A DNA stretch of 64,000 nucleotides, from the NCBI GenBank assembly GCA_031549285.1, contig JAVBPZ010000006.1:62001-126000 (forward strand), written 5' to 3'. Position 1 is the first letter of the stretch. Every line of letters starts with the position of its first letter. Under the pieces are notes generated by a model. That model did not search any database. It had not been told where the DNA came from and saw only the letters and a list, made by a program, of their open reading frames with translations. The stretch comes from JAAYCI01 sp031549285. GTDB lineage: Bacteria > Bacillota > Clostridia > Oscillospirales > Ruminococcaceae. This document shows, piece after piece, positions 50,712-58,683 of the stretch. Made by a program: the position numbers and the translations under genes.

Positions 50712-51299
50712 ATGAACCAAACGGCAAACAACAAAAAAGAAGACCGCCGGGTACGCCTGACAAAGCTGGCGATACGCGAAAGCCTGATAGAGCTGATGCA
50801 GAAAAACCCCATCTCTAAAATATCGGTGAAGATGATCTGCGAAGCGGCGGACATAAACCGCAGTACCTTTTACGCGCACTATACCGACCAATATGACCTG
50901 CTGAACAAAATACAGCAGGAGGTTGTTTCGGCCATTATGGTGCAAATTTTCGTGAAGGAGTTTACCCAGGAAACCGAGGCCACCGTACCGGTGCTGACGC
51001 AGATACTGGAATATGCCGAGGAAAACAAGGCGCTGTTCCGGGTGTTGCTGAGCGAAAACGGGGACTCCAGCTTTCAAGACGAGCTGGTGCTGCTGGCCCA
51101 GCAAAAGTCCCTGCAGGAAATACGCGAGCGAAAGCACCTGAATGAAAATATGTCGCGGTATTTGGAGTGCTTTGCGGTATCCGGGTGTTTGTCTATCATA
51201 CGCAAATGGCTGGACGATGATTGCCCGGACGAGCCGGAAAAGCTGGCGGAGCTGATAACCAAGCTGTTGTTCCAGGGGATTTCATGGTTTTACCGGTGA
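50712..51299 (+). CDS. TetR/AcrR-family transcriptional regulator
   Basis: A 195-aa regulator with an N-terminal helix-turn-helix (ISKISVKMICEAADINRSTFYAHYTDQYDLLNKI, about residues 35-70), the TetR signature. The C-terminal ligand domain resembles the TetR_C_33/DhaS-like type (KALFRVLLSENGDSSFQDEL). The ATG at 50712 has AGGGGG upstream; the in-frame start at 50565 falls inside the control region. Divergent placement makes the MMPL pair its likely target. Confidence 0.9.
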   Translation: MNQTANNKKEDRRVRLTKLAIRESLIELMQKNPISKISVKMICEAADINRSTFYAHYTDQYDLLNKIQQEVVSAIMVQIFVKEFTQETEATVPVLTQILEYAEENKALFRVLLSENGDSSFQDELVLLAQQKSLQEIRERKHLNENMSRYLECFAVSGCLSIIRKWLDDDCPDEPEKLAELITKLLFQGISWFYR

Positions 51300-51460
51300 C
51301 CGGTGATTGGACACGACGTGGTGGTCAAGATTGGTAGAGGTTGCAATGACGGGTTGCCGTGTGGCGGGAGGGCGGTGCCGGTGGTAAACGGGCTCTTTTG
51401 TCCAAGGCTGCTAAAAACCGGCTTTCCCACATCTTTCGCCGCCCCGCTAAATAAAAACGA
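51300..51460. other. gene-free stretch after tetR
   Basis: About 160 bp between the tetR stop and the terminator. No credible reading frame or RNA structure was seen. Confidence 0.5.
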
Positions 51461-51513
51461 AAAAAAAGACACTTGTCATCCTTCGAAAACAGGATTTTAA
51501 CAGGTGTCTTTTT
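51461..51513. terminator. bidirectional terminator
   Basis: AAAGACACTTGT and ACAGGTGTCTTT pair with one G-T or mismatch and are flanked by long A and T runs, between the converging tetR and DUF6512-like genes. Confidence 0.82.
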
Positions 51514-51597
51514 GTAATGTGTATATTTTGCATATAGTTCGGTGTTGTTCCGTATAAATACCGTCGGCGAACCTGCGGGATAGCCAGTGGCGATGGG

Positions 51598-52131
51598 TCA
51601 GCCTTCCTCGTGCGGGATGAACAGCGGCAGGTCCGGCTGCACAAAGGTAAATACCGTGAACACCGCCACCAGGGCAGCCAACAGCCCCGCGGCCAGCCAC
51701 AGGTTCATACGCTTTTTGCGGTGATACAGCCACAGGCCAAACAGCTGGCCGCCGGCCATTGCCAGCAGGAAGTCCACTATATCCACCCCCAGGCTTTCCA
51801 CACCGGTGGCGCCGGAGTAGGTGTAGAAAAACACCGTCATGAACAGCATGGCAAACACTATGGCCCCCAGCAGCGCCGTGAACCAAACGGCGGGGTCTAT
51901 GGCGTCCTTTTTGCGGCGTACCAGGAAATACCCGCCCCACCAGAACAGCATGGGCCACAGCGCCATTTTATTGTGCTCCCACACGCTTTCGTTTATGGGC
52001 GCAATAATGCCCACCAGCAGGTTGTTGCCGGAAAGCTGATAGATGAAATGGAACGACGAGCCCACCAGGGACAGCACCAAAATACCCCACAGAATCCACT
52101 TTTCCGGGCTGGACCATTTTGCTTTTTGCAT
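51598..52131 (-). CDS. DUF6512-like integral membrane protein
   Basis: A 177-aa membrane protein with about five TM segments. The run FIYQLSGNNLLVGIIAPINESVWEHNKM with the polar ESVWEH motif after TM1 is characteristic of a family found in Firmicutes (DUF6512) without known function. ATG at 52131 follows AAAGGAGG. Divergent from the channel gene. Confidence 0.72.
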   Translation of the reverse strand: MQKAKWSSPEKWILWGILVLSLVGSSFHFIYQLSGNNLLVGIIAPINESVWEHNKMALWPMLFWWGGYFLVRRKKDAIDPAVWFTALLGAIVFAMLFMTVFFYTYSGATGVESLGVDIVDFLLAMAGGQLFGLWLYHRKKRMNLWLAAGLLAALVAVFTVFTFVQPDLPLFIPHEEG

Positions 52132-52448
52132 GCCGGGCCTCCTTTTGTTGGGTGATATTCTTTTGTGCGGCGCAGGGCCTTTCCCACGCCGGCTTTGTTT
52201 CGACCCATGGTCAATTTGACCTATTATACACAGAACCGGCACAATATGCCAGCAGTATTTTTTGTTTCATTTTGTCGGGTTTTGTTTGGCGGGTTTGCCC
52301 GGGCAGCTTTTGGGCGCGGTCAGGCTTTTTTCCGGCGGCGAAAACAACCGGCAAGCCCTTGCCTGTACCACGGCGCGGTGATACAATAGACCATACTGCA
52401 TCACCCAATACACGCCCGGGAAAACCGGCGCACAAAGGCGGTGTTTTT

Positions 52449-52976
52449 GTGTTCATTGCCCTGTTTCGCGCATTCAAGACGGCTTTGCTGACCAAAAGTT
52501 TCCGTTGGCTTATCATCACAGTGTTGGTCACGTTGGGAATTGGCACCGCATTTTATGTGCTGGTAGAGCGCTGGCGCATCATCGATTCCTTATATTTCTG
52601 CGTGGTAACGCTAGCTACCATCGGTTACGGGGACCTGGCGCCGCAAACCTATGCCGGTAAAATATTCACCATCTTCTACATCTTCATCGGCATTGGGCTG
52701 CTGTCCTCGCTGATAGCGGAGATATTCCGCGCGTTCCAGCGAAATGCAAAAAAAGCTGCCGAAAAACAAGCGGAAAAACAAGCCGCGCTGGACAAAGAAA
52801 AACAGGCCCGCCAAAAGGAAGCGGACGCGGAAAAGGAACGCCAGAGAACCGAGCGGAACCAGCAGAACGACGCGCAGCGCCACGCGCGGGATGCCCAGCG
52901 CCAGGCACGCCGAGCGGCGCGCCACCATTCGCCGGAGGAACTGCCGGAAGCAGAGCGCGACCACGACACAGAATAG
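52449..52976 (+). CDS. two-TM potassium channel family protein with charged C-terminal helix
   Basis: A 175-aa ion channel with two TM segments around a pore loop carrying the potassium selectivity filter TIGYGD (TLATIGYGDLAP). The C-terminal ~85 residues are a very charged Lys/Glu/Gln/Arg helix and not an RCK domain, which is unusual for gating. The GTG start at 52449 is preceded by AAAGGCGG; no ATG lies nearby in frame except far upstream in non-coding sequence. Confidence 0.82.
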   Translation: MFIALFRAFKTALLTKSFRWLIITVLVTLGIGTAFYVLVERWRIIDSLYFCVVTLATIGYGDLAPQTYAGKIFTIFYIFIGIGLLSSLIAEIFRAFQRNAKKAAEKQAEKQAALDKEKQARQKEADAEKERQRTERNQQNDAQRHARDAQRQARRAARHHSPEELPEAERDHDTE

Positions 52977-53106
52977 CCCCTATCCCCTGCCTTGGCCCCG
53001 CACCGCCAGGTACGAACCGGCCGGTGTTTTCTCTTCCGGCCAGGGTGCGGTGCTGCGCTGAAATTCTTCGTAATGAAAAATTTACATTTTCCCATACCGC
53101 GCCAAA
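52977..53106. other. gene-free stretch with inverted repeats
   Basis: Downstream of the channel gene. CCGCACC...GGTGCGG with an inner GGCCGG/CCGGCC pair (around 52998-53050) could form a large hairpin, but no T run follows. No gene seen. Confidence 0.5.
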
Positions 53107-53152
53107 CGCGCGGCAGGCCATGTGTCCCGCATGCGTTGCCTGCCGCGTTTTT
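53107..53152 (+). terminator. terminator before purC
   Basis: CGCGGCAGGC (53109-53118) pairs with GCCTGCCGCG (53138-53147), followed by TTTTT. Confidence 0.85.
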
Positions 53153-53212
53153 GCGGGTTTTCCCCGGGGGCAATTTTTCACCACGAAAATGCGAAACGTC
53201 GCCATGAAAATG

Positions 53213-53242
53213 TTGCAAATAATTATTTAATAATTGTATAAT
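53213..53242 (+). promoter_or_regulatory. promoter of purC
   Basis: TTGCAA (53213-53218), 18-bp AT-rich spacer, TATAAT (53237-53242), about 60 bp before the purC start. No purine riboswitch fits in the short leader. Confidence 0.7.
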
Positions 53243-53305
53243 AATACGCGGAGCAATTCTTCGCATCGGCTGCATGGCGGCCGGACAGAATGGAGGAGAG
53301 GGAAA

Positions 53306-53986
53306 ATGGAACTGGTTTACAAGGGCAAGACAAAGGACGTTTTTCGGCTGGAAGATGGGAATTACCTTTTGAAGTTCAAGGACGACGCCACCGGCGAAAA
53401 CGGCGTGTTTGACCCCGGCGCAAACGCGGTGGGCCTGTCTATCGACGGCATGGGCCAAGGCGGCCTGCGCCTAACCGAGTACTTTTTTCGCAAGATAGAG
53501 GATGCTGGCTTCCCCACCCATTTTATTGACGCGGACGTGCCAAACGCCACCATGACGGTGCGCCCGGCCAGCACCTTTGGCCAGGGGCTGGAGGTTATCT
53601 GCCGCCTGCGTGCCACCGGCAGCTTCATGCGGCGGTACGGCGCCTATGCCACCGAGGGCCAGCCGCTGGACGCCTTTGTGGAAGTAACGCTGAAAGACGA
53701 CGACCGGGGCGACCCGCCTATCTCGAAAGACGCGCTGGCCATGCTGAATATCCTGAGCGAGGAAGAGTACGAAACGCTGAAAACCCTGACACAGCAGATG
53801 TCGCTGCTGATAAAAGCGGATCTTGCCACCAAAGGCATTGACCTGTATGATATTAAACTGGAATTTGGCCGGGTGGACGGCAAGATTGTGCTGATAGATG
53901 AAATTTCCGGCGGCAACATGCGCGCCTATAAGGGCGATACACGGCTGGAGCCGCTGGATCTGGTAACGGCGGTGCTGGGGTCCTGA
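53306..53986 (+). CDS. purC: phosphoribosylaminoimidazole-succinocarboxamide synthase
   Basis: SAICAR synthase of purine synthesis, joining CAIR and aspartate with ATP. The 226-aa protein starts MELVYKGKTKDVFRLEDG (ATP-binding KGKxKxVY-type motif) and has VICRLRATGSFMRRYG, LIKADLATKGIDLYDIKLEFGRVDGKIVLIDEISGGNMR. ATG at 53306 follows GGAGGAGAGGG. It stands alone here, separate from other pur genes. Confidence 0.94.
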   Translation: MELVYKGKTKDVFRLEDGNYLLKFKDDATGENGVFDPGANAVGLSIDGMGQGGLRLTEYFFRKIEDAGFPTHFIDADVPNATMTVRPASTFGQGLEVICRLRATGSFMRRYGAYATEGQPLDAFVEVTLKDDDRGDPPISKDALAMLNILSEEEYETLKTLTQQMSLLIKADLATKGIDLYDIKLEFGRVDGKIVLIDEISGGNMRAYKGDTRLEPLDLVTAVLGS

Positions 53987-54018
53987 GCCGTCTTTACCGC
54001 TCCATAGTAAATGTATTG

Positions 54019-54054
54019 GCCCGCCGGCATGTTTCTGCATGCCGGCGGGCTTTT
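54019..54054 (+). terminator. terminator after purC
   Basis: A 13-bp perfect stem GCCCGCCGGCATG/CATGCCGGCGGGC with TTTT after it. Confidence 0.93.
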
Positions 54055-54076
54055 GCTTTGAAACAAAAACATTCGT

Positions 54077-54724
54077 TTACCGGGGTGTTTCCGGGCCCGC
54101 TGCGCCGTCCTTTGTAAACACTGCCAGCCCCACCGGCACCCTGCCGGGCAACAACTGCAGCTGTGGCGCAGGCAAGCCGCTGGCGGCCAGCATACCAGCA
54201 TACTCCTGCACCGTATAGGCGTGCTGCGAGCGAAACCCCAAAACACGGTACCCGGCCAGCATGGCACGGAAGCCCGGCCCGCATTCGCCGGTCAACACAG
54301 TGGGCACCACCAGCAACCCGCCGGGTGCCACCGCGCCCCACAGCGTGTGCAGCGCGGCCTGTGGCGAAGGCAGCAGGTGCACCACATTTGCCGCAATGAC
54401 CATATCATATGGTTTTTCCTTTTGGGGCGGACGCAGCAAATTCCGCCGGGCAAACCGTATGTTTTCCAGGCCCCGTTTTTGTGCCTTTCGTTTGGCATGT
54501 GCCAGCATGGGCAGCGACAGGTCGGTACACGTTACCCGGCGCGCATGGGGCGCCAGCGCCAGCGAAATAACTCCGGTACCGGCGGCACACTCCAGCACGC
54601 GGCTGTCCGGCCGCACCCGCGCGGTTATCTGCGTAAGCATTTCCGTGTACGCGCGCCGGTTCAACGCCTGAAAGGTATCGTACGCAAAGGCGAACCGGTC
54701 CCAGAATGTTTTGTGCAGTGGCAT
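54077..54724 (-). CDS. class I SAM-dependent methyltransferase
   Basis: A 215-aa methyltransferase of the UbiE/Methyltransf_11/25 type. SAM-binding motif I is VLECAAGTGVISLAL (about 43-57), motif II CTDLSLPML, and the post-motif YDMVIAANVVHLLPSPQAAL. The N-terminal FWDRFAFAYDTF resembles methyltransferases acting on quinones or small molecules. Substrate unknown. Confidence 0.85.
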   Translation of the reverse strand: MPLHKTFWDRFAFAYDTFQALNRRAYTEMLTQITARVRPDSRVLECAAGTGVISLALAPHARRVTCTDLSLPMLAHAKRKAQKRGLENIRFARRNLLRPPQKEKPYDMVIAANVVHLLPSPQAALHTLWGAVAPGGLLVVPTVLTGECGPGFRAMLAGYRVLGFRSQHAYTVQEYAGMLAASGLPAPQLQLLPGRVPVGLAVFTKDGAAGPETPR

Positions 54725-54866
54725 GGGTGTTTCCTCCTGGCCTGTTATGTGTTGTTTTTTTAACGAGATGAATTTCAGTATTTTATATTCAACGATTGCT
54801 TAATTGTTATATTTTTAGGGTACGCGTTTTACTGAAACTTGTCAAGGGCCAATTTTTTTAGCAGGA

Positions 54867-54915
54867 CAAAAAAACAACCGGCAGGCTGCCCTGTAAAAAC
54901 AGGCGGCCTGCCGGT
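54867..54915 (-). terminator. terminator of putP
   Basis: ACCGGCAGGC/GCCTGCCGGT stem with inner CCTGT/ACAGG pairing, followed on the minus strand by TTGTTTTTTT. Confidence 0.9.
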
Positions 54916-54961
54916 GAAAAAACAATTAAAAATCAAAAATACCCATGCTGCCAAACCCGGT

Positions 54962-56587
54962 TTATCCCTCGGCCTTGGTAGCCTTTTCCGCTTTCTTCTT
55001 CACGCCAATGCTGGCCTCGGCGGCAGTCTCCTGCAGGGTTTTGGCTTTTTCAAAATCGTCGTACATTTCCTGCGGGGGTTTTGCGGTAAGCAGTGACACT
55101 ACCACAATGCACAGGCAGGAGAACAAAAATGCCGGCAGCAGCTCATAAATATTGAACGCGCCGCCCAGCGGCCGGATGACCAACTTCCACAAGAACACCA
55201 TGCCACCGCCGCCCACCATGCCCGCAACCGCGCCGGGCAGGTTAATGCGCTTCCAGAACAAGGAAAAGATGAGCACCGGGCCAAAGGTGGCGCCAAAGCC
55301 CGCCCAGGCAAAAGACACAATGGTGAAAATGACACTTTCATCATCCAGCGCAATGAACACGCCGATAAGCGCAATGATGACCAGGGTGATGCGCGCCACC
55401 CACATGACCTGCTTTTCGCTGGCATTTTTCTTAACGATGCCCTGGAACATATTTTTGGACAGCGCACTGGCCGCAATGAGCAGGTACGAGTCCGACGACG
55501 AGATGGTGGCGGCCAGAATGCCCGCCATCATCAGCCCGGCCACCAGCGGGGGCATCAGCTTTGTAGACAACAGGATGAACACGTTCTCCGACTGGCTGAC
55601 GCTGGCCAGCGCGGTGGGATACAGCGAGCGGCCCAAAATACCGATGAACACAGCCGCCGCCAGCGAAATGAGTACCCACACCACCGCAATGCGGCGGGAT
55701 TTCTTCAGTTCCTTTGCGCGGCGAATAGCCATGAAGCGCAGCAGCACCTGCGGCATGCCAAAATAGCCAAGACCCCAGGCCATGGTGGACACAATTGACA
55801 GGAAGCCATAGCTGCCCGCGCTGCCAAACAGCGGCGCGCCGGCGGCGCTGACCTGCTGCACGCCGTCCACCACTTCCGGCTGCGCAATGCCAAAGAAGCT
55901 TAAAAAGCCCGGGATATCCTTCACGTTGTCCACCACGGCGCCAAACCCGCCAGCCATTGCCACACCGGCGCCCAGCACGGCCACCAGCGAAATTATCATG
56001 ACAATCGCCTGCATAAAGTCCGACACGCTCTCTGCCAAAAAGCCGCCCAGCAACGTGTACACCACCACAAACAGGGCTCCTATTATCATCATGGAGGTAT
56101 AGCTGAGGCCAAACAGCGTGCTGAACAGCTTGCCGCAGGTGACAAAACAGCTGGCGGCATATACGGTGAAAAACACCAAAATGAACAGCGACGCAATGGT
56201 CATCAATATCTTTTTCTTTTCCCGGAAGCGGTTGCTGAAAAAGTCCGGCACGGTGATGGAGTTATTCGCCACCACAGAATAATTGCGCAGGCGCTTTGCC
56301 ACAATCAACCAGTTTAAATAGGTGCCGATGGCAAGGCCGATGGCCGTCCAGAACGCATCCGCCAGGCCGCACCAGTACGCCACACCGGGCAGGCCCATCA
56401 GCAGCCAGCCGCTCATGTCCGACGCCTCGGCGCTGAACGCCGCCACCCACGGCCCCAGCGAGCGCCCACCCAAAAAGTACTCTTCACTGTTTTGGTTCGA
56501 GCGCTTCATGAAGTAAACGCCAATGCCGATAACCACCGCAATGTACAAAAGCATCGTAATCAGAACTTGAATTTGACCGGAATCCAT
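54962..56587 (-). CDS. putP: sodium/proline symporter
   Basis: A 541-aa Na+:solute symporter (SSF) with about 13 TM segments. Family signatures are present: YFLGGRSLGPWVAAFSAEASDMSGWLLMGLPG near TM2, TLLGGFLAESVSDFMQ, and ATISSSDSYLLIAASAL, all typical of PutP among SSF members. The C-terminus is a Lys/Ala/Glu-rich cytoplasmic tail. It is divergent from the small membrane protein/radical SAM pair. Confidence 0.92.
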   Translation of the reverse strand: MDSGQIQVLITMLLYIAVVIGIGVYFMKRSNQNSEEYFLGGRSLGPWVAAFSAEASDMSGWLLMGLPGVAYWCGLADAFWTAIGLAIGTYLNWLIVAKRLRNYSVVANNSITVPDFFSNRFREKKKILMTIASLFILVFFTVYAASCFVTCGKLFSTLFGLSYTSMMIIGALFVVVYTLLGGFLAESVSDFMQAIVMIISLVAVLGAGVAMAGGFGAVVDNVKDIPGFLSFFGIAQPEVVDGVQQVSAAGAPLFGSAGSYGFLSIVSTMAWGLGYFGMPQVLLRFMAIRRAKELKKSRRIAVVWVLISLAAAVFIGILGRSLYPTALASVSQSENVFILLSTKLMPPLVAGLMMAGILAATISSSDSYLLIAASALSKNMFQGIVKKNASEKQVMWVARITLVIIALIGVFIALDDESVIFTIVSFAWAGFGATFGPVLIFSLFWKRINLPGAVAGMVGGGGMVFLWKLVIRPLGGAFNIYELLPAFLFSCLCIVVVSLLTAKPPQEMYDDFEKAKTLQETAAEASIGVKKKAEKATKAEG

Positions 56588-56688
56588 CCTTCTACCTCCT
56601 TATGAAATACTCCCTTTTGGCAGGCGCCGGTTGTGGATATTCGCCGCCGGTAGCGGTGCACAAAACCAGCCGGAGCCTGCACAGTTTC

Positions 56689-56811
56689 TACTGTACCATA
56701 CCCGCCCCAAAAATGCGACAGGTTTTTTGCGCGCCGTACCCACAAAAGCGCGCACCAAAACGAAATAAATGGGCAATTGCATTGTGGCGGCGCCGTTTTT
56801 ATGGTACAGTA
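56689..56811. repeat. inverted repeat in the putP/radical-SAM divergent promoter region
   Basis: TACTGTACCATA (56689-56700) and its exact reverse complement TATGGTACAGTA (56800-56811) face away from each other. On the plus strand TTGCAT lies 17 bp before TATGGT, so the repeat probably holds a -10 element and a shared control site in both directions. Confidence 0.6.
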
Positions 56812-56846
56812 AAATATAGGTATTCCAAAAGCAAAGGGGTGGTGGC

Positions 56847-57341
56847 ATGGCGGGTGAAAAGAAAACAAACCGGCTGTACATGGGTGCCGTTCCGGTGGGG
56901 CTGGCGGGGCTGTGGGCCGGCACGCAAACCGAGGCGGAGGTTCTGTACGGGCCGCCTCCGTCTGAGATGACCGTCTCTGCGGTGTCTTCTGCGCAAGGTG
57001 ACGACTCCACGCTTTTTTCCGAGAAAACCGCCGGCTCGCAGGCAAACAGCACTTCCCAAAGTACCAGCGTTCCGCTGATGCCACCGGAAAACACCGAGCT
57101 GTACGCGCCGCCGAACTTCACCTATGAACCCCCGGGGTTCAACTTTTTATACCTGGTGCTGCCGGTAATCATTTTTCTGGTGGGCATTGGGGTGTACCTG
57201 CGCGCGGGCACCTCGCCAAAAGCAAAAAAGGTGCTGAAGATTGTGGGCGTCTGTTTACTGGCCTTGCTGCTGCTGTCTGCGGCGGCGTATCTGCTGTTCT
57301 GGTTCAACGCGCCTTTGTTTTCGCTGACACGCCGCATATGA
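56847..57341 (+). CDS. small Ser/Pro-rich membrane protein paired with a radical SAM enzyme
   Basis: A 164-aa protein of no family I can name. It begins with a mildly hydrophobic segment (residues about 10-25) that could be a weak signal, followed by LYGPPPSE (33-40), a Ser/Thr-rich stretch (42-78), a second motif ELYAPPNFTYEPP (84-96), then two TM segments (about 99-118 and 129-152). Seventeen base pairs separate it from the radical SAM gene. Short YGPP-containing proteins next to radical SAM/SPASM enzymes recall described rSAM/lipoprotein pairs, so it may be the substrate; this is inference. AAAGGGG precedes the ATG. Confidence 0.6.
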   Translation: MAGEKKTNRLYMGAVPVGLAGLWAGTQTEAEVLYGPPPSEMTVSAVSSAQGDDSTLFSEKTAGSQANSTSQSTSVPLMPPENTELYAPPNFTYEPPGFNFLYLVLPVIIFLVGIGVYLRAGTSPKAKKVLKIVGVCLLALLLLSAAAYLLFWFNAPLFSLTRRI

Positions 57342-57362
57342 AAACCACCTGCTGAGGTTGCC

Positions 57363-58451
57363 ATGCTGAAAACCATATACAAAACCGGCGAAATGGAACT
57401 GTTCCAGCGGTACCGGGCGCAGAACATGGCCGCCCACCCGCTGACCGAGCTGTTCTGGGAATGCACCCTGGCCTGCAACGCGCACTGCAAACACTGCGGC
57501 AGCAACGCGGGCACGCGCCCGGTGCCAAATGAACTGTCCACCAAGGAAGCCAAGGCCGCTTTTTACCAAATCGCCCAAGACTTCGACGCGAAACGCATCA
57601 TGCTGAATGTGACCGGTGGCGAGCCGCTGCTGCGGGCCGACCTGTTCGATGTGATGGAATACGCCACGGCACTGGGCTTTCCCTGGGGCATGACCACCAA
57701 CGGCATGCTGCTGGACAGCGACGCCATACAGGGCCTGCGGCGCGCCGGCATGCAGACGGTTTCCATCAGCATAGACGGCCTGGCCGCCACGCACGACGCC
57801 TTTCGCGGGGTGCCCGGCTCCTATAATAGGATCCTGCGCAACATTCATGCCCTGAAAGACGCCGGGTTCGTGCAACATATACAGGTGACCACCGTGTTCC
57901 ACAAACAGAACCTGGCCCAGCTGGACGCACTGTACGCGGCGATGCGCGCCCTGCCGCTGGATTCCTGGCGGCTGGTTTCCATGGACCCCATCGGCCGCGC
58001 AGGCAGCCACAGCGACCTGCTGCTGGACGGCGACGAGCTGCGCACCCTACTGGAGTTTATTCTGCGGCACAAAAAGGACAAGGGACTGGACCTGCAGTAC
58101 GGCTGTCCCGGGTACCTGGGGCTGCAGTATGAAAAAGAAGTGCGCCGGCAGTTTTTCCACTGCCGCACCGGCGTGAACGTGGGCAGCATTCTGGCGAATG
58201 GCGACTTGTTCGTGTGCCCGAACGTACCGCGCCTGCCGCACTTGATACAGGGAAACATCCGGCAGGACAGGTTCAGCACGGTGTGGAACACCGGCTATGC
58301 CCCCTTTCGTACGCCACAGCGCACCTACTGCACACACTGCGATGCGTGTGAACACTGGCGGCAATGCCTGGGCGGCGCGTTCCACACCTGGAACTTTGAC
58401 GAAAACCGGCAGAACAAATGCCCGCTGGAAATGATGCGAGCGAAGGTGTGA
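57363..58451 (+). CDS. radical SAM/SPASM domain protein
   Basis: A 362-aa enzyme. The SAM-cluster motif is CNAHCKHC (Cys38, 42, 45), followed by LNVTGGEPLLR and TTNGMLL. The C-terminal SPASM region has FHCRTGVNVGSILANGDLFVCPN and CTHCDACEHWRQCLGGAFHTW with a final Cys, enough ligands for auxiliary clusters. SPASM enzymes usually modify peptides or proteins. The closest known context is rSAM with a small membrane or lipoprotein partner, as here. The start follows TGAGGTTGCC. Confidence 0.85.
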   Translation: MLKTIYKTGEMELFQRYRAQNMAAHPLTELFWECTLACNAHCKHCGSNAGTRPVPNELSTKEAKAAFYQIAQDFDAKRIMLNVTGGEPLLRADLFDVMEYATALGFPWGMTTNGMLLDSDAIQGLRRAGMQTVSISIDGLAATHDAFRGVPGSYNRILRNIHALKDAGFVQHIQVTTVFHKQNLAQLDALYAAMRALPLDSWRLVSMDPIGRAGSHSDLLLDGDELRTLLEFILRHKKDKGLDLQYGCPGYLGLQYEKEVRRQFFHCRTGVNVGSILANGDLFVCPNVPRLPHLIQGNIRQDRFSTVWNTGYAPFRTPQRTYCTHCDACEHWRQCLGGAFHTWNFDENRQNKCPLEMMRAKV

Positions 58452-58534
58452 GGCGTGTGCGGGGGTGGCACGAAAGTGTCCTCCTGCGGTTTTTCCCACT
58501 AGCCTTGGCCTTCGGCTAAAAACTGCTGAAACAC

Positions 58535-58580
58535 ACAAAACCGCCCCGCGGGCCTATAAAAGGCCGTACGGAGCGGTTAT
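58535..58580. terminator. bidirectional terminator
   Basis: AACCGC...GCGGTT with inner GGCC/GGCC pairing lies between two converging genes, with A and T runs on either side. Confidence 0.65.
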
Positions 58581-58683
58581 TCTATTGTGCTTGCGTTGCT
58601 GTGCATGCTTTCCAACTGGCGTGCATGTCGTGGCAGGGCTTTTGCCGGGTCTTGCCGCGGAAACGATATGGACCAACCGATGG

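Noticed and set aside
53153..53305. Purine riboswitch before purC
   Set aside because: The leader from the predicted promoter is only about 55 nt and lacks the aptamer core.
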